This document shows positions 48,701-62,365 of a DNA stretch of 64,000 nt, in pieces. The notes below the pieces were generated by a model. The model worked only from the letters and a program-made list of their open reading frames with translations. It had not been told where the DNA came from and did no database searches. The first letter of the stretch is position 1, and each line of letters begins with the position of its first letter. The translations under genes and the position numbers were made by a program. Location: NCBI GenBank assembly GCA_023846275.1, contig CM043870.1, positions 18,043,057-18,107,056 on the forward strand, in the 5' to 3' direction. This DNA is from Vanilla planifolia. Lineage: Eukaryota; Streptophyta; Magnoliopsida; Asparagales; Orchidaceae.

Positions 48701-50090
48701 GAATTGGTAGGTGCTTTGTTGTTTTCCAACCTAAGCAATTGATTGAAATTCAATTGAAAGAAAGGGCAAAAGCCATACACAAATGAGATGGACTATTTAT
48801 AATCTTGCAATGTCCACTCAAATTCACATCTAAATAGCTTGTGTGTATGAAGAAACATGTTAAGCGATATTTACAAAATTTTCCTTTAATTTAGTAAGCA
48901 CCTTTTGCAACAAGACTAAGTGAATGAGTTTTTCTTTGACACGTACATTTTCTTTTCTTAATCAAATATTCTATCAATTCAAAACATAAATTCAAGAATT
49001 ACTTACAAATATTTCTTTTCACAACAAACATGCTTGTTTTTTAAGTGATTTAGAAAATAGATATGTGACAATTTAGCCTCTTTGACTGATTCATTACTTA
49101 AAAAGTTCATACCTCTTGTAACTCATGAATATGTTGTTCATGCTTGTTGCTTTTCACATTTACATTAGCATAATGTTGATTAGCTTAATATGTTCTTTTA
49201 CTAATTAATTAATTCATTTATATAAATTATTATCACATTTAAAAAGTGAGATATCATTATGTTATCAATCAAACTTTGCACCTTTGATTGACAAACTTAG
49301 TGAGAGAATACATGATGTTACTTTTCTTTTGTATATCTTTTGCTTCTTCTACTCTATCTAGTACAAAATAGTGATTTGAGACAATTTATCTTCAAATTAC
49401 TTACCTAAATCTTGCATTTCTTCCTAACAAGTAGAAAGGTTGTAGATGTTTATCCTCATGTTATGAGACACTAAAAAGTGTAAATGTTTTTCTCCATTTA
49501 CTTTAAGTTTAACAATTGTACATGACCTATGACCCTTATCAATAAGAATAATGATAGAATAGACAAAATAATTTGACAAATTATAGTTTACATTTCAAAA
49601 AAAACTTTAAAAGCATTTTTCCATTATGAATAATGTTTGCAAAGAAATAAAGGAGGATAATCGACAATGTTAACCCATATTGGAAACACTTCATCATAAA
49701 AAAAATGTAAGAATATGATCTTGCATTAAGAACTTCTACAATTTACACAATGCATTTAATAATAATTGAAAGGAATAGACTTGCATAAGAGCAAAGGAAT
49801 TTTGCTTTTTTTTATTTATTAACATAAATGATTTTAGCTTTCGAACAATTGTTATGATCATTTGAAATCTTTGCTTAGATTTGTAAAATACTATTATTGA
49901 ATAAATAAAAATTAAAACAAATAAATAAATAAAGCACATAATGATTCAAATAGTTCTTCAACAAACACAAAGCCTTCATTAATCAATAGTCGACATAGCC
50001 AGGAATCTACTAAACTAGCAACATTTGCAATATAGTGGGCAAACTAAAAATCCTTGCAACAACTTCATCAATCTCTAATTCACCACAACA

Positions 50091-51273
50091 CCTTGAGCTT
50101 GTAATGATTAGTCAGCCTTGACCATAACACAACAACAATTATAGTAGTTGAGAGAACAAAATTTAAAATATAGAAAAATTTTACAACTTTTACCTTAAAC
50201 ACTTTTTTAATGAAATGACACAATATCTAAATGTATGATGAAGATATTATTATGCTTAGAATCAAATAAATAATAATAATATAATGAAATGCGTTCATCC
50301 ATCTATTCTAAGATAAAAAATAGTTCTACTTCTATTCTTGACGAATCACTCATTTTTAAAGGTAAGTGAAATAGTTTTATTTACTTTCCGAAAGTGATTA
50401 AAGTAGCCATTATGAATTTAGTAATTATCCATAAACTTACATTCAACAGATCATTCTAGAACAATAAGTAGATAGAGCTGATTGCCCTAAGAAATCAACT
50501 ATCGCACCTTTACATGTTTGTAGCATAAGTTTATCATAAAAGTATGTCATAAAGGAATAGCAAATACAATGAAAAGTTTTTTGCATTTTTCAAATTTTCA
50601 ATTTTTGTGCAAAATGATCATTCAAATTTTATAACCATGATAAATTTATTACATTAAGTTAAGGTGATCATACATGTACAAAACGTGGTTCATTAATATA
50701 GAATTAATTATTTCATGATATGTGGATCTCTCAAGATTTTTTTGGACCCTATATGCTCACAATAATATAATGTTGTTTTAATTAAAAACTTTTAACTTAG
50801 CAATGAAGTTATACTCATACAGAAAATATGATATTTCTATAAAAAAATTGTAACATTTTTATTTTAAGTCCCTTTAGTAATGACTGAAAAGAAATAACCA
50901 CATAAGTAGAACATTCTATTTTGTACTCTTTCATATAAAAGTTATGCAGATACATAAAACAAAATGCCTACTTTTATATAGAAGATACCACTTACAAACT
51001 AGAAGAGGTTAGACATTCAATATTAAATAAAGAATCATATCAATATAAAAAAGTATATCATACATGTTCAACTCATTTACTATTTAATCATGAATTTGGA
51101 TTCACATAGAAAAAATAATTTACACATATGAAAAAGGGTTTGTATAAATGTTGTATGTTGAAGAACTCAACTCATTGAATATTAAGAAAATATGACAAGA
51201 TATGTAACTTGTAAAACAATATTTACACATTTATTTCAATCTTATATGATAATAATATGTATATAATGAGATC

Positions 51274-51275
<2 letters not shown>
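50091..51275. other. Unassigned AT-rich sequence
   Basis: No open frame or motif of note. It separates LINE copy B from the TA microsatellite. Confidence 0.45.

Positions 51276-51350
<75 letters not shown>
51276..51350. repeat. (AT)n microsatellite in a palindromic setting
   Basis: About 75 bases of AT dinucleotides, flanked by GATCAT on the left and ATGATC on the right, so the whole segment is self-complementary. Confidence 0.95.
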
Positions 51351-51353
<3 letters not shown>

Positions 51354-51890
51354 CAATTTATAGTTCTAACTTTTACTAGTAAAATAATACAAAAAGTAGA
51401 GCAAACATGTGCAGTCATCAAATTAGATGATAAATCGATGAAAAATTTAAGCTTATTTTAAACTTTTTTTTGTTAATTTATAACACATTTTATTCTGTGA
51501 TGTTTTCCATTGAATAGTTTGTGTTCTAGAGCTAAACATGTCAAATGGAACTCAAAAACAACGATTTAATTGGAATGGATACTTCGTTTTTTAAAGTACA
51601 ACTTATCTATAAAGAAAAGGTTCAATTGTTTTACCAATTAAAATATAGTGAACATAGGATCTTGTAGTGATTTAGCAACAACATTTGAAGCAAACTCACT
51701 TGAATCAAGAATAGGAAGTTACTCAAGCCATTAAATGCCGTCGTTAATATTCAATGCAACTTAAGGTGTCTGTTTGCCGTGCTCGTCGCAATTTTTCACT
51801 TTCACTAGTTATTACTACATATTCACAATAGCTCAACAAAAAGTTACTACATATTATCTTTATTCAGTTATCCCAAATTCTTTTTTTTAG
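51351..51890. other. Less AT-rich pocket with several CpGs
   Basis: About 51,730-51,800 includes AATGCCGTCGTT and TTGCCGTGCTCGTCGC, more CpG than almost anywhere else nearby. No gene is seen. It abuts a long T-biased block. Confidence 0.4.
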
Positions 51891-54800
51891 TTTACATTAC
51901 AAAGTAGGATTTAAAAATTGAAATGCAAATGTCTCCACATCATTTTATATTTCTTTTTATTCAATTTTTGTATTCATGTAATTTTTATACATTACTCTAG
52001 ATTTTAATGTTTTTTATTTTAAGTATTTTTAATATAAAATTTCATTAATCATTTACTAAGATAATATTTTGTGTCCATGACAAAAAAAAATTTAATATTA
52101 TAATTTTTTAGATGTCTAAATTATTTTTTTTTCAATGGATTTAATTTTTTTAACTTCTCGTGAGAAGTAGAATTAGGTAATTTTGGAAACAACATATGCA
52201 CATAGTTTTTAACATTCTTAGTGTCAAGCTATAGTATTGACATGTTTATGTGTTAAATTCATAACAATTTCTATTTATTAAATTATGTTTAATTGGCTTA
52301 CTTTATGATAAAAGTACATGATAATAAATTTTCAAAATATTCAAATCTTTTGCTAAATTCATTTTCTCTGTCTTGTTAAAATTAAATTATCATTTTTTGA
52401 GTTAATTGTTTCTTAAAAAAATATAATTTAAATTTAAAGGTTAAAGACTTTTTTATTTGTAATAATAAGAAAACTCCTTTGTTGATGAATACATCAGAAT
52501 ATTGTCTCATGAATAAATTAAATAAATAACTTGTACATGTCTTGTATCTATATTGAAATATTTTATGCTTTTTTGTAACTTGGCAGATTTGTAAAACACT
52601 TTTTTAATGGTATGCTTTATCGAATTCATTAAATTTTTTATTTCTATTTTAAAATTTTTGTTCTCTTTTCTTAGTATTTACATCATTTATTTATATAATA
52701 TAAGATACCTACTTCTAATTAAATAGTCTATTAATTCATATATTATGTAATTTTAAAGTCAACTTTTACCAAATATTTTTTGTTTTTGAAAAAAAAAACT
52801 TTCACTTCATTTACGTAAATATTTTATTATTTAAAATAATCTATTTTCAATTAATTTTTATTTTCACATAAAATCTTTTGTCTTCGGAGATTTGTTAAGA
52901 CTTACTTTTTTGTAAATCTATATATATTTTTAATTATTTCCTTATTGTCATTTTTTTCAATTTTTCACTTTCTAAATTTCTTTGTTTAATACATGAGCTT
53001 TATTTTTCTAACATTACTAGCAAAAGTTTTTATTAATATACTATGTAGATATTTTAATAACCTTTAAATTTTTAATATTAACTGTATATTTTTTATGTTT
53101 TTTTGTTTCTTTTTAAATTTTGTATTAAAGATGATCTTTGCAAAAAAAAAAATGCTATGCACATGTGTTGCTTTTGTGTAATACAACTAAATTTTGGTGC
53201 ATATTTTTTAAGATTTTTAAATGTTAAATTTCTTAAAGATATTAATTATATTTAATATTTCATTGTAGAAAATTAACATTCTGGAATATTGCATTTTTAT
53301 AGAGACTTTATTTCATGTTACTATTTTATTTAGTCGCTATATCATAATTTTTTATTATGCTAACACTTTTTATATTTATCTTAGAACATTTTTTTTGTTT
53401 TTTTATTGGTAACATTTTATTTTAACGATTTCAAAAAACATTTTCTTGGTGTCACATACATCATATTTCATTTACGAGGGATTGTTGTCGTTTCATTTAA
53501 AGAAAATTTTTTGTGATGGTTATTTTATTTTGTGTATTACACGTAATTTAGTTTTGTTTTATTTTTATGGTGCATTTTATTTTTGTTTAAAAGTTTCCTT
53601 TCCTTTTCATAATATAATTTTATTTTTCAAATAGGATTTGCACATAGCTTTTCTCAACTGGTTTAATTTCATTTTCGTTATTAAAAAATTATTTTTTTTA
53701 ATATATGAATTATATTTTTTAGATATTTTTTTAAAATATTTTTATGGATATATTGTAGATAGAAAAGTGAGTTTTAATAAAATATAAAAAAATATAAAAC
53801 ATAAGTAATCCTCAAAATTTAAATTTTCACTTTAAAATATTTTTGGTATATTTTTACAACATTGGAATTTTACATTAGCAAACTATGAGTAGTGTTTTAT
53901 GTTGTCATGTAACCATACCCTTACATTGTCAATTTCGTGTAAGTTAATAATTTCAAATTATGTTTTTTACTCCTTATTTACTATCTTTAAAAGTATTTAC
54001 TAAGCTTATGTTAAGAAAAATAATTTATTTTCATCACGTATGGTTTTTTTATTAAATATTTTAAAATGGTTATTAATTCATTATTTTTAATTTTTATATT
54101 CTTTAACAATTTATTTTTTGTGATTATGATTTCTCATCAATTTCTTTTACAGACTTATTTTATTAGTTAAAAAATTGGTACAATATTATTTAAATCTTAT
54201 ATGTCATAATTGTTTATGTTTGTAAGTAGCATTAGACTTGGCATGTTAATATTTTTAAGAAACAATTTTCTTGAATGTGATATGTGTTTGAATATTTTAA
54301 TTTCCAATACTTATGTGCATTTTTCCTATTATTATATTTCAGATATTAATTTATTTATTTATTAAAAATCGAATATAATGATATTTGTTTAGTTCAAATG
54401 TTAAACTAATTTGTTATCGGTTAAATATTTAATATTAATAATAATTTTATATCTTTTCAAGTTCAAAATGTTTTATTTTTTTACTAAAATATTTTTTGTC
54501 GTTATACTCATGGTAAATCATTGCATAATGATTATGCCATTTTAATATTTTTATTTTGTAATAACTTTTCAAGATTAAATTACCCCAAAGGTGTTGTTTT
54601 TAAATGGTATATTATTATTTTGATAATCTTCATTTTTTTATGAATACAAATTTTTTTATATATTAAAAATTCATATTTATAATTAATTTTGCTATATGTT
54701 TTGATATGATTATCACAATATCAATTTAAATATTTACTAATATTATTTTGAGCTTACCATTATAGCAGTTAAATCTTAAAACGTGTTGTGATAGTTTTGG

Positions 54801-55185
54801 GTCAATTGGTTTAAAAATTATTAAATTTTTAAATATTATAAAAAAATTTCGTAAATCCTTTTAAGGTTATTGTTTTTTAAATTATTATGATAAAAAAAGA
54901 ATATTTAGAATTGTTACTTAAAGAAAAAATAATTTTATTTTATTTTAGATTGTAAAAAAAATTATGTCATAAAATTCATTGTTGTAAGCTATTTTCCAAT
55001 CTTTTATCTATTTTTTTTTTTATTTTTTTCAACACTATTGCATTAATCAAGGTAGTGTTATTTAAAAAATGCTCATATATTCTTAAAGTAGAATTAAAAT
55101 AAAGATTTCATTTATGTTGTTGTCTTAATTATTTTTTAAAAGATTGAATGCAAATATATACAATCCTTATTTACACAACCGTTTA

Positions 55186-55187
<2 letters not shown>
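51891..55187. other. Very AT-rich, T-biased block
   Basis: Long T runs on the plus strand. The 62-codon frame at 53,446-53,634 is F- and Y-rich, as T-rich sequence would give by chance. No motif is recognised. Confidence 0.5.

Positions 55188-55240
<53 letters not shown>
55188..55240. repeat. (TA)n microsatellite
   Basis: About 53 bases of uninterrupted TA dinucleotides inside the T-biased block. Confidence 0.95.
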
Positions 55241-55244
<4 letters not shown>

Positions 55245-58200
55245 ATAAAATTTTGGATATTTTTTATTTTTCAATAAATGTTTTGTTTTATTTCATTGTT
55301 TTTGCAAAATCTTTAAAAATTTAAAACAATTTGTAGGTTAGATCGTTAATTTAAAGAAATTTATTTTTTATTAATATAAAGCAAATTAATATTCCTAGCT
55401 ATAATATTAATAAATTGCTGTTAATCAAAATTATTTTAAACTGTTGCACATTAGGTTATAATTTACTACAAACTATATAACTCAAACCATCATTAAAAAA
55501 ACTTTAGATCTACTTATATATAAATCATATAGAATGTTGTTTATTTGTTATTATAATAAATATTCTTTACCATTGCAAATTTTGTTTTTTCATTAAATAG
55601 TTTCTATCGTTATGCTTTTATTGATGATATTCTATTTAAATTTTATGTAACCCATTTTTTATATCATAAATGTTTGATAATGTTATTATTTTTAATAATA
55701 TTTTAATCTTTTGTACGTGTACTAGTTCAAGCACATTTTGTGGATTAATGCCTTTTAGTTTTTATAGTTGAACAAACTTTTTTCATAAATGTGATATGTA
55801 TTATTATACTATTGAGTTTTTTATTTTATCATGTAATATAATAACACTTTTATTACTAATTTTATGTTAATGAGTTTTGTTGATTTTATTTTGCCTTTGC
55901 TGATTTCTATGCTGTAGCATTTATTAGTTATAAATTTCCAAAACATATTCTATTTACTTTTATATAAATAGAGCTAAGCACTTCAAGCAACTCAATATCT
56001 TTATTATTTTTTTTTTATATTTTGGATAATTTTTCATTTATTGTAAACATTCGCATTTATGTGACACATATGTTTTGAAAACATTAAAATTCTGTATTTT
56101 TTAATGAAAATTTTTCTTGTTATATATTATTATGTCATTTTTATATCATGTTTGGCATGTTTGTAATAACTTCATGATGGTTTGTCCATAATTTAAAATT
56201 ATATATTTAAAATGCATTTTTTAATTTTTTTATTTAGTGTTCTATTTATAAAAGGCTATTGGGATAATTGTATAAAATTACTTGAAAAAGAAGGAAAAAA
56301 ACCATAAAAATGGAATAATAAATTAAAAAGAATCTAACAACAATAATGTCACTTCAAATAGTAAAAATTTTTTGATAATTAAATGCCAAAAAGAATAGTA
56401 AGAAACTTATGAACAATGGCTAGGTAAAAAAGATATTAAATTGATATAGAGACGATTTGCCCAAGAAGTTCTATAAATTATTTTTAAAAACGTTTTAGGA
56501 CATATGAGTGTGAAAAACAGTAAGTGCACATCTAATTATCTAATGTAGTGATTAGAATATTTGTTGGCTATTAAGGAAATAGATGAAGTCTTCATTAGAT
56601 GGAGCTAAGATTATTCAATAATCATCAAATAAATATTTAAAATTTTCAAAGAAGATACATGTTGTTTAATGAGGTCTTTAATATGCTAATATATTGCACA
56701 CTAAAACAAATTGTATACCAACAAAAATAAATACAGCACAATAAAGATAACAAGCTTTACATTGCATATCAAAATTCTTGACATTTATTTTATGGTAATG
56801 CAAATATTTTATTATGTATGGTAATGACTTATTATGTAATATAATCTAAAAAAGTTTTCTTTCATGTATTGACGTTAAGTGTTTTCTTATTAAATAATTA
56901 TGATAGCTCACTTTATTTTTGGGTAACATTTTATGCACCATGTATGAATATGACAAAACTCAAATGTAATAGTTATATTTGTTAAATGCATAAAATGATT
57001 ATGAATTTATAATAACAATAGTTTGAACAATGTATTCAAATTTAAATTATTTGAAAAATGTAATAGTGAATTATTATGTTGGCAATAAACCTGAAATATT
57101 ACTTTTGATATAATGAAAATAGGATTAAAAGTCTCAAATATAGGGAATCTATTTGTCATCATTTTAACGTAAGTTATCTGAAAGCTTTCATTCCTTAATA
57201 ATTTAGTTTAAAAATTTTATTGCATGAAAATTTTCAAGAGAAATTGAAACAAAAAAATTTGAAAATTTTAATAAATTAAATATTAAAAAGTCTTAAAAAG
57301 ATTTAAATCAATATGCATAATTGATATAATTTTTAATTAAAAAGTATTATGTTTAGCAATAACATTTGACAACACAATAGTTTATGTTTCGAAGAAAATT
57401 TTATATTGACTAATTTGCTGGACATTTTGAACATTTAATTATTTCTATTTTCTTTGTAATATTTTTTCTTTTTCAAATATTTATGCTTTCTTAACGTTGG
57501 TGTTGTTCTTATTTTTGGATTTTATGATAATTTTTGAAAACATAGTGAATAGGTTTAATTATGATAATAACACCTTTATTTTTTAAATATTTGAAATATT
57601 TTACATTACTAAGAAAAGTGCATTTACTATAGATTATTTATAAACTTCTAACTATCATTTTTCTTTTTATATTTTCATATTTTGATAATCTTACAGTTAC
57701 CATGGTTTAATTTGCAAAGAACTTCTTTATACTTTGTCATGTGTATAGTCCTTATCTTTAAATGAATCTTAATTTTGGTCCTTTACTTTACTACAATCTT
57801 TAATTTTTTTATGTTTTATTACTGTTAACCTTTTTCGTTTTCACTACACTATTTATAGTACTTATTAGGATAATACTTTGTAACATTTCTTTAATAAAAA
57901 GTTAAATATTTAAAACATATCAAATTTTTATTTTTTATACATTGTGTTATATTTTAGGTGTCCATAAAAATATCATGAAAGCTTAAGATGCACATTCTTT
58001 GTTTTAGGTGTCTATAAAAAGGTTGTCCAAATTTTTTGAGTAAATTACCTCTTGCTCACCTAAGATGTACTTTCTTTTTTCTTCTTCTTCTTTAGTTGTC
58101 TTGCAAAAAAGAAGCTTCATTGTTTTCATCCTTCACATATGCTAGCCTTCTCTGACTCATTCAAAACTGTTTACAACATCCTTTTTTTGTCTTGTTCTTT

Positions 58201-58309
58201 TTGCTCTTGTTCTTAAATGACTATTCATATGTTATCTCTAACTCATGCAAATTTCACAAATAATTTCTAAACTAAAGATTCTATTAAATTGAAAAGTATT
58301 TAAAGCACA
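55241..58309. other. AT-rich block, no gene seen
   Basis: Mostly T-biased; 56,260-56,760 is more A-rich. A short pyrimidine run with CTT repeats lies at about 58,070-58,095. No retroelement motif was recognised. Confidence 0.5.
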
Positions 58310-59467
58310 TTTGAGTTTGAGGATCTAACATTAGTTGACAAACACACATTCACTTGTGTCACAATAGTTTCATAGGTCCACCAGTATAATTTTTGTTGGA
58401 AATTGCCTAAAATTAAATTATCTTATTGATGTTGCTCACTGGCACTATCCACCATAGTCTGCTGCCTTCACTGTTGTGGTCAGCAGCCACTACTGTCGCC
58501 CAAGCCAACATGAAGACCCACGTGACTCGAATTGACCAAAAACACTATTTCACCCACAGTTAAGCCAGATCGACCCATTACACATCAACTACCTATGTTA
58601 ACCCACTAGTCCTATAAACCATTCTATTTTGCTCGACCAATGCTTACTCAAAACTCATATTGATAGCTTTGTCGTGCTGCTTCACCCATCATTTTGCAGC
58701 TTGTTATTTCACCACTCAACATTATTGCCTCTAAAAATTCATTGTTAGTCTTGGAATTGCTTAATTTGATTAATTTTTTATGTTTCTTTGAATTGTTTTA
58801 TTTTTAATGAAATATTACTAATGAATCATTGAGGACTCTATAAGTAAGGATACTCACCATGCTATACGAGATGAAAATTATAGGATAAATTTGTGTTTTT
58901 TTATGTGTTTTCACCTTTATGACTAAAATGTGTGTCCTCAACTCTAGTTGAAGAGATTCGAACTTTCACAGTGAGACATAAGGATTGAAGGTGAGAGATA
59001 TTCCATTAGGAGAACCAACAACGAAGTCCCTCATTAAACACAAGGATTAAATATGAGAGACATTTCACCCGAAGTGTCGATAACTAAATAAATTCTTGCT
59101 TTAGCCAACACCCCAAACTTCCCTACTAATCCAAATTACCACCACGTCACTTTCTTACCACATTAGTGCAATAGACACCAAATATAGTTTACCGTAAAAA
59201 TTTTATTTTATTTGTTTGAAATTAGCTAGAAAAAACTCGTTTTATAAGATGTAATGCTTAATGCATAAGGTTTTTCACCTACTCAACTTAAAATCTATGC
59301 TGAAAATCTGGAATACAATTATTAAATAGTTCTAAAATATCATACACGTCATTAAACCATAATTACTGTATAGTAATATTTTATATTTCTTAATAATCTA
59401 TTTAGTATCTCTAGTTTTATAAGCTCCAATTTTGAGTACGGTAGATGTTAAAATCTATTCTACATCA
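58310..59467 (+). repeat. 5' LTR of gypsy element 2
   Basis: Matches 62,366-63,650 with many differences. Shared landmarks include ATTGCCTAAAATT and ATTGCTTAAAATT, CTCTATAAGTAAGGAT, GGTGAGAGAT, GATAACTAAATAAATT and AAACTTTCCC or AAACTTCCCT. It ends with TTCTACATCA (59,458-59,467), paired with TCTTACATCA in the 3' LTR. Confidence 0.75.
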
Positions 59468-59471
59468 AATT

Positions 59472-59479
59472 TGGTATCA
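59472..59479 (+). promoter_or_regulatory. Primer binding site (initiator Met tRNA type)
   Basis: TGGTATCA, four bases after the LTR end, matches the first eight bases of the usual plant LTR-retrotransposon primer site (complement of the 3' end of initiator methionine tRNA). The following bases no longer match. Its position fixes the 5' LTR boundary. Confidence 0.7.
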
Positions 59480-60559
59480 CAAAATATGATTTTCTTCTAA
59501 AACAATTCTCATATTTAGTGTTTTTAACTTTGACATTAGTGCTTATAATTTTTTACTAAATTTTTTTCTACTTTTATTTGGTTTTTTAATTTTTGTTTTA
59601 GAGAATATGATTTTCTATTTTACATCAACTTTAGCATTAAATAATATTATTTTCTATTAAAAAATATTTTCTTTTCCTTTTTCTTAACATTATCCACTAA
59701 AGAGCAATTAGCTTGTTTTGGGTAAACTTTGACTTAAGAAGAAGTACAAAGGCAATGCCCTAACTTCTTATCATCTTTCTTGAGAAGTATTTGGTTCCAT
59801 TAAAGAGGTAGTCTGACAAAAGCGAGACCTTGATCACTTGTGATTTTCTATTTTACAACTCTATAACTATGATTGCTTTGCTTCCATAATTATTTTATTA
59901 AAAGAATTCTAATATTATTTTCCTTGATATCTTCTTGTATTACAAACCTTGTTAAGATTATAAGATATACTTGGTCTTATCAAATTTCCAATCAAAGTCA
60001 AGAATTTATTCAAAACTAAACACAAACTATAAGCTTTAAAGACAATTTTAGGTAAAACCTCTTAAATAAAAAATGTGAACCAAATCCTCGAAGAAAAAGG
60101 ACAATAAAAGAAGAAAAGACACACCAATGATTTAAAAAAAGAAGTCATAGTAGACTTATAAATCACAAAAGTTTTATTCCATTTGATAAATCTAACTAAG
60201 ATATCTACAAGAGAAATCATGATAGTAAAAGAAGATATAAATCTTTTGATGAATTAGACTAAAAATTGATCCAGATATGACGAGTGAGGTAGAAAGACCT
60301 AAGAGACATTGAGATTAGAATATATCCTTAAAATGAAACTATATGAATAAATTATTTATGATAATTATATCCCAAAAGATCATATTAACTAACAGAGTAA
60401 TATGGGTGATTATTTTAACTAGCACCAAATGTGTGAGTAAAAATTATCAGTTTATTAAGAGTACGCTCAGTGTATTACTTATAAGTTTCTTAGAAACTTA
60501 GAGTAACAATATACTAAAAATAATGAAGAGGTACCCTAAACGTAAAGGAACCTTAAGAT
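59480..60559 (+). other. Leader and degraded gag start
   Basis: An imperfect local duplication is visible: TACATCAAATTTGGTATCAC near 59,461 recurs as TACATCAACTTTAGCATTA near 59,620. From about 60,060 the plus strand becomes A- and G-rich, as expected at the start of a lysine-rich gag. Confidence 0.4.
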
Positions 60560-61065
60560 TAGGTTATACAATATCTTTATTCTAATATACTATAATATCA
60601 ACATATAACATAAATAGCAAAAAGTTTCTTAATTTGATAGATCTATTGAAGAGAATATTAATAAGTTTGAAGACTATAAACTTAGGTGTGATATAAATGA
60701 GCTCGAGTATGCAATCGTTTTCTATTTTATGGTAAATTTAATGTAAAACATATAAGTAGAGCATAACTTGAGAAATGTTACTAGCTTAGAGCAAGCTTAT
60801 TGCATAACTCAAAATATTATAAAAAATAAAATTTTTTATTTTAAGAAAAATAATGAGCCAATTCTTCAAATGTATACACTATCATTTCTCAATCCAGTCA
60901 TACTAACACTTCTTCTACCCTAACCACTATAGTCATTAAACCTCCTAAACCTGCGTTACGATCCACTTCTCTACACCTTTGTTCAAGACAACCTAACTAA
61001 TTTGGAATTTCATATTTAAGTGCCATGAAAAGAAACACGTAGTAGCAAACTACTCAAAGAGATCC
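60560..61065 (+). pseudogene. Gypsy gag relic with zinc knuckle
   Basis: At 60,645-60,746 an open stretch reads I-E-E-N-I-N-K-F-E-D-Y-K-L-R-C-D, then Y-A-I-V-F-Y-F-M-V-N-L, followed after a stop by N-V-T-S-L-E-Q-A-Y-C-I. This matches the end of the retrotransposon gag domain (Y-x-x-E-F-E-x-L, R-F-x-x-G-L, L-x-x-A-x-x-x-A). At 61,009-61,062 I-F-K-C-H-E-K-K-H-V-V-A-N-Y is a CCHC knuckle with the first and last cysteines changed. The upstream gag core is too degraded to follow. Confidence 0.7.
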
Positions 61066-61219
61066 ATGACTATGAACTAGAAGGTGTTAATGAATTTGAA
61101 GTATCAGAATAAGAAGAAAGCATAATGTTTGATGAGAAACTAAGTAAGAATTAGAAATCATGAAAAAGTATATGGTTAAATGCAGCTTTATCTTTAGCAT
61201 AAAAAAATTAATAGACAAC

Positions 61220-61570
61220 AATTTTGGATGATCATAGATAATGGTAGTTACAACATTACAATATATCGTGCGGATATCAAACAAATAATAACTTCTTTCT
61301 TGGAATATCCAAACCACTAACCTATGTCAATGATAAATAAAACCTCTATCCTATTAAATAATAATGTTATGTATTATTAAATTTAGGTTGGTATAATGAT
61401 GAGATTTCATGTGATGTCATACTTATGCAAATATGTCATTTTATTTTTCAAAAATCATGATTTTTTTAAATGAATGTGACTTTGAATGGTAAGTCAAATA
61501 TGTGTTCTTTTATTTATGATAGAAAGATCATCAATCACAGCATACTTTACTTTATTAGGGAACCTAATTA
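61220..61570 (+). pseudogene. Gypsy protease relic
   Basis: Aspartic protease that would cut the gag-pol polyprotein. At 61,228 the plus strand reads M-I-I-D-N-G-S-Y-N (active-site D-S/T-G-S with N in the second place). At 61,396-61,450 it reads N-D-E-I-S-C-D-V-I-L-M-Q-I-C-H-F-I-F, close to the family's D-E-V-x-C-D-V-V-P-M-x-x-C-H-x-L-L, and then N-V-T-L-N-G-K-S-N. Frames differ between the two blocks. Among the better preserved proteases in the window. Confidence 0.75.
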
Positions 61571-61880
61571 CTTAAACTTAACAAATCTATAGAAACTTTT
61601 AACTTCATGGATAAAGAAAAAAGAAAGAAAAAGAATTTAGGCTTGAACGCAATATCCTAAGTTTGGATGACTCTTGATTAAGGGGACTTAGTTTTGTTAT
61701 AATTAAGAAGTTAGCCACCACCTTACTAGACCCGCCACTTATTATATAGGTTTATGATAATAAGACATTATTTTTTATTTATCTTATTCTCTTACTAGTA
61801 TACTTTCAAATTTCTTTCTCTACTAAAATTTCTTTATTACTTACAACAATATCAAAAAACATTAAACAAAGTAACGAAAT
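61571..61880 (+). other. Deletion junction region of gypsy element 2
   Basis: Connects the protease to the post-integrase part of pol. Roughly three kilobases of RT, RNase H and integrase usual for the family are missing. No RT or integrase motif was seen. The exact breakpoint cannot be placed. Confidence 0.55.
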
Positions 61881-62335
61881 ACATAAGATACTAGTAGATG
61901 TAGAAAGAAAGGTTAGTAAATTTTATGAAAGTGACCATGTTATTATTAAAGTTGTTTCATAATAGTTCTTTGTCGTAGCTTACAAAAAAGTATAAGTGCA
62001 TGAAGCTAGAATTTTTAAGAATATTGAAAACTTGGAATTAATACATATATGTTGAATTTGTTAGAAAAGTACGAGATTAAGACAACTTTTATTTGAGCCC
62101 GATTCTCCTTTGTTGAGTGAGTTTGTCATTACCACTACATTAGCTTTGAGAGTAAGAATAATGTGGAAAAAACTTTAGATCATGAGGCAATTCCAACCAA
62201 AGATTATAAACTCAAGAAAATTTTAGTCTATTGGAAGGACATACTTCTGATCAAGAACTCCTAGGTCACTTATAATGACCTACAACATATTATGTCACAC
62301 CTATTAAAATACTACTATATCCACCACCTTGATGT
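61881..62335 (+). pseudogene. Post-integrase region with chromodomain-like tail
   Basis: First comes V-D-V-E-R-K-V-S-K-F-Y-E-S-D-H-V, similar to the R-R-x-V-E-F-x-V-G-D-x-V region that follows plant gypsy integrase, then V-V-A-Y-K-K-V and K-N-I-E-N-L-E. From about 62,163 it reads V-E-K-T-L-D-H-E-A, and at 62,214-62,318 K-K-I-L-V-Y-W-K-D-I, a stop, V-T-Y-N-D-L-Q-H and L-L-K-Y-Y. The V-x-W-K core then T-x-x-x-L and L-L-K-x-Y is the same layout as the tail of gypsy element 1. One stop interrupts the tail. Confidence 0.65.
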
Positions 62336-62365
62336 CATCGAGCTAAACCCTCTTCCCATAGGGTG

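Larger units (their letters stand above)
45200..50090 (-). mobile_element. L1-type LINE, copy B
   Basis: The most complete LINE in the window. From the 5' end on the minus strand it shows an AT-rich 5' part (50,090-48,700), ORF1 zinc knuckle (48,700-48,430), endonuclease W-N-D-F-N box (47,647-47,633), S-S-H box (about 47,195), RT core (46,440-45,960) and a possible post-RT region to about 45,200, where N-C-K-L-A-I-Y-K-F-L-G-I resembles the F-K-Y-L-G-I motif. The part above 46,594 is collinear with 1-3,100. All frames are broken. The 3' end and poly(A) tail were not located. Confidence 0.8.

Noticed and set aside
53446-53634. Possible small membrane protein (62 codons, F- and Y-rich)
   Set aside because: Strongly T-rich DNA encodes phenylalanine, tyrosine and leucine in any open frame. 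There is no start context, neighbour or conservation to support a gene.
58440-58720. C-rich patch considered as a promoter island or exon
   Set aside because: It is part of the LTR pair 58,310-59,467 and 62,366-63,650 and has no intact coding frame.
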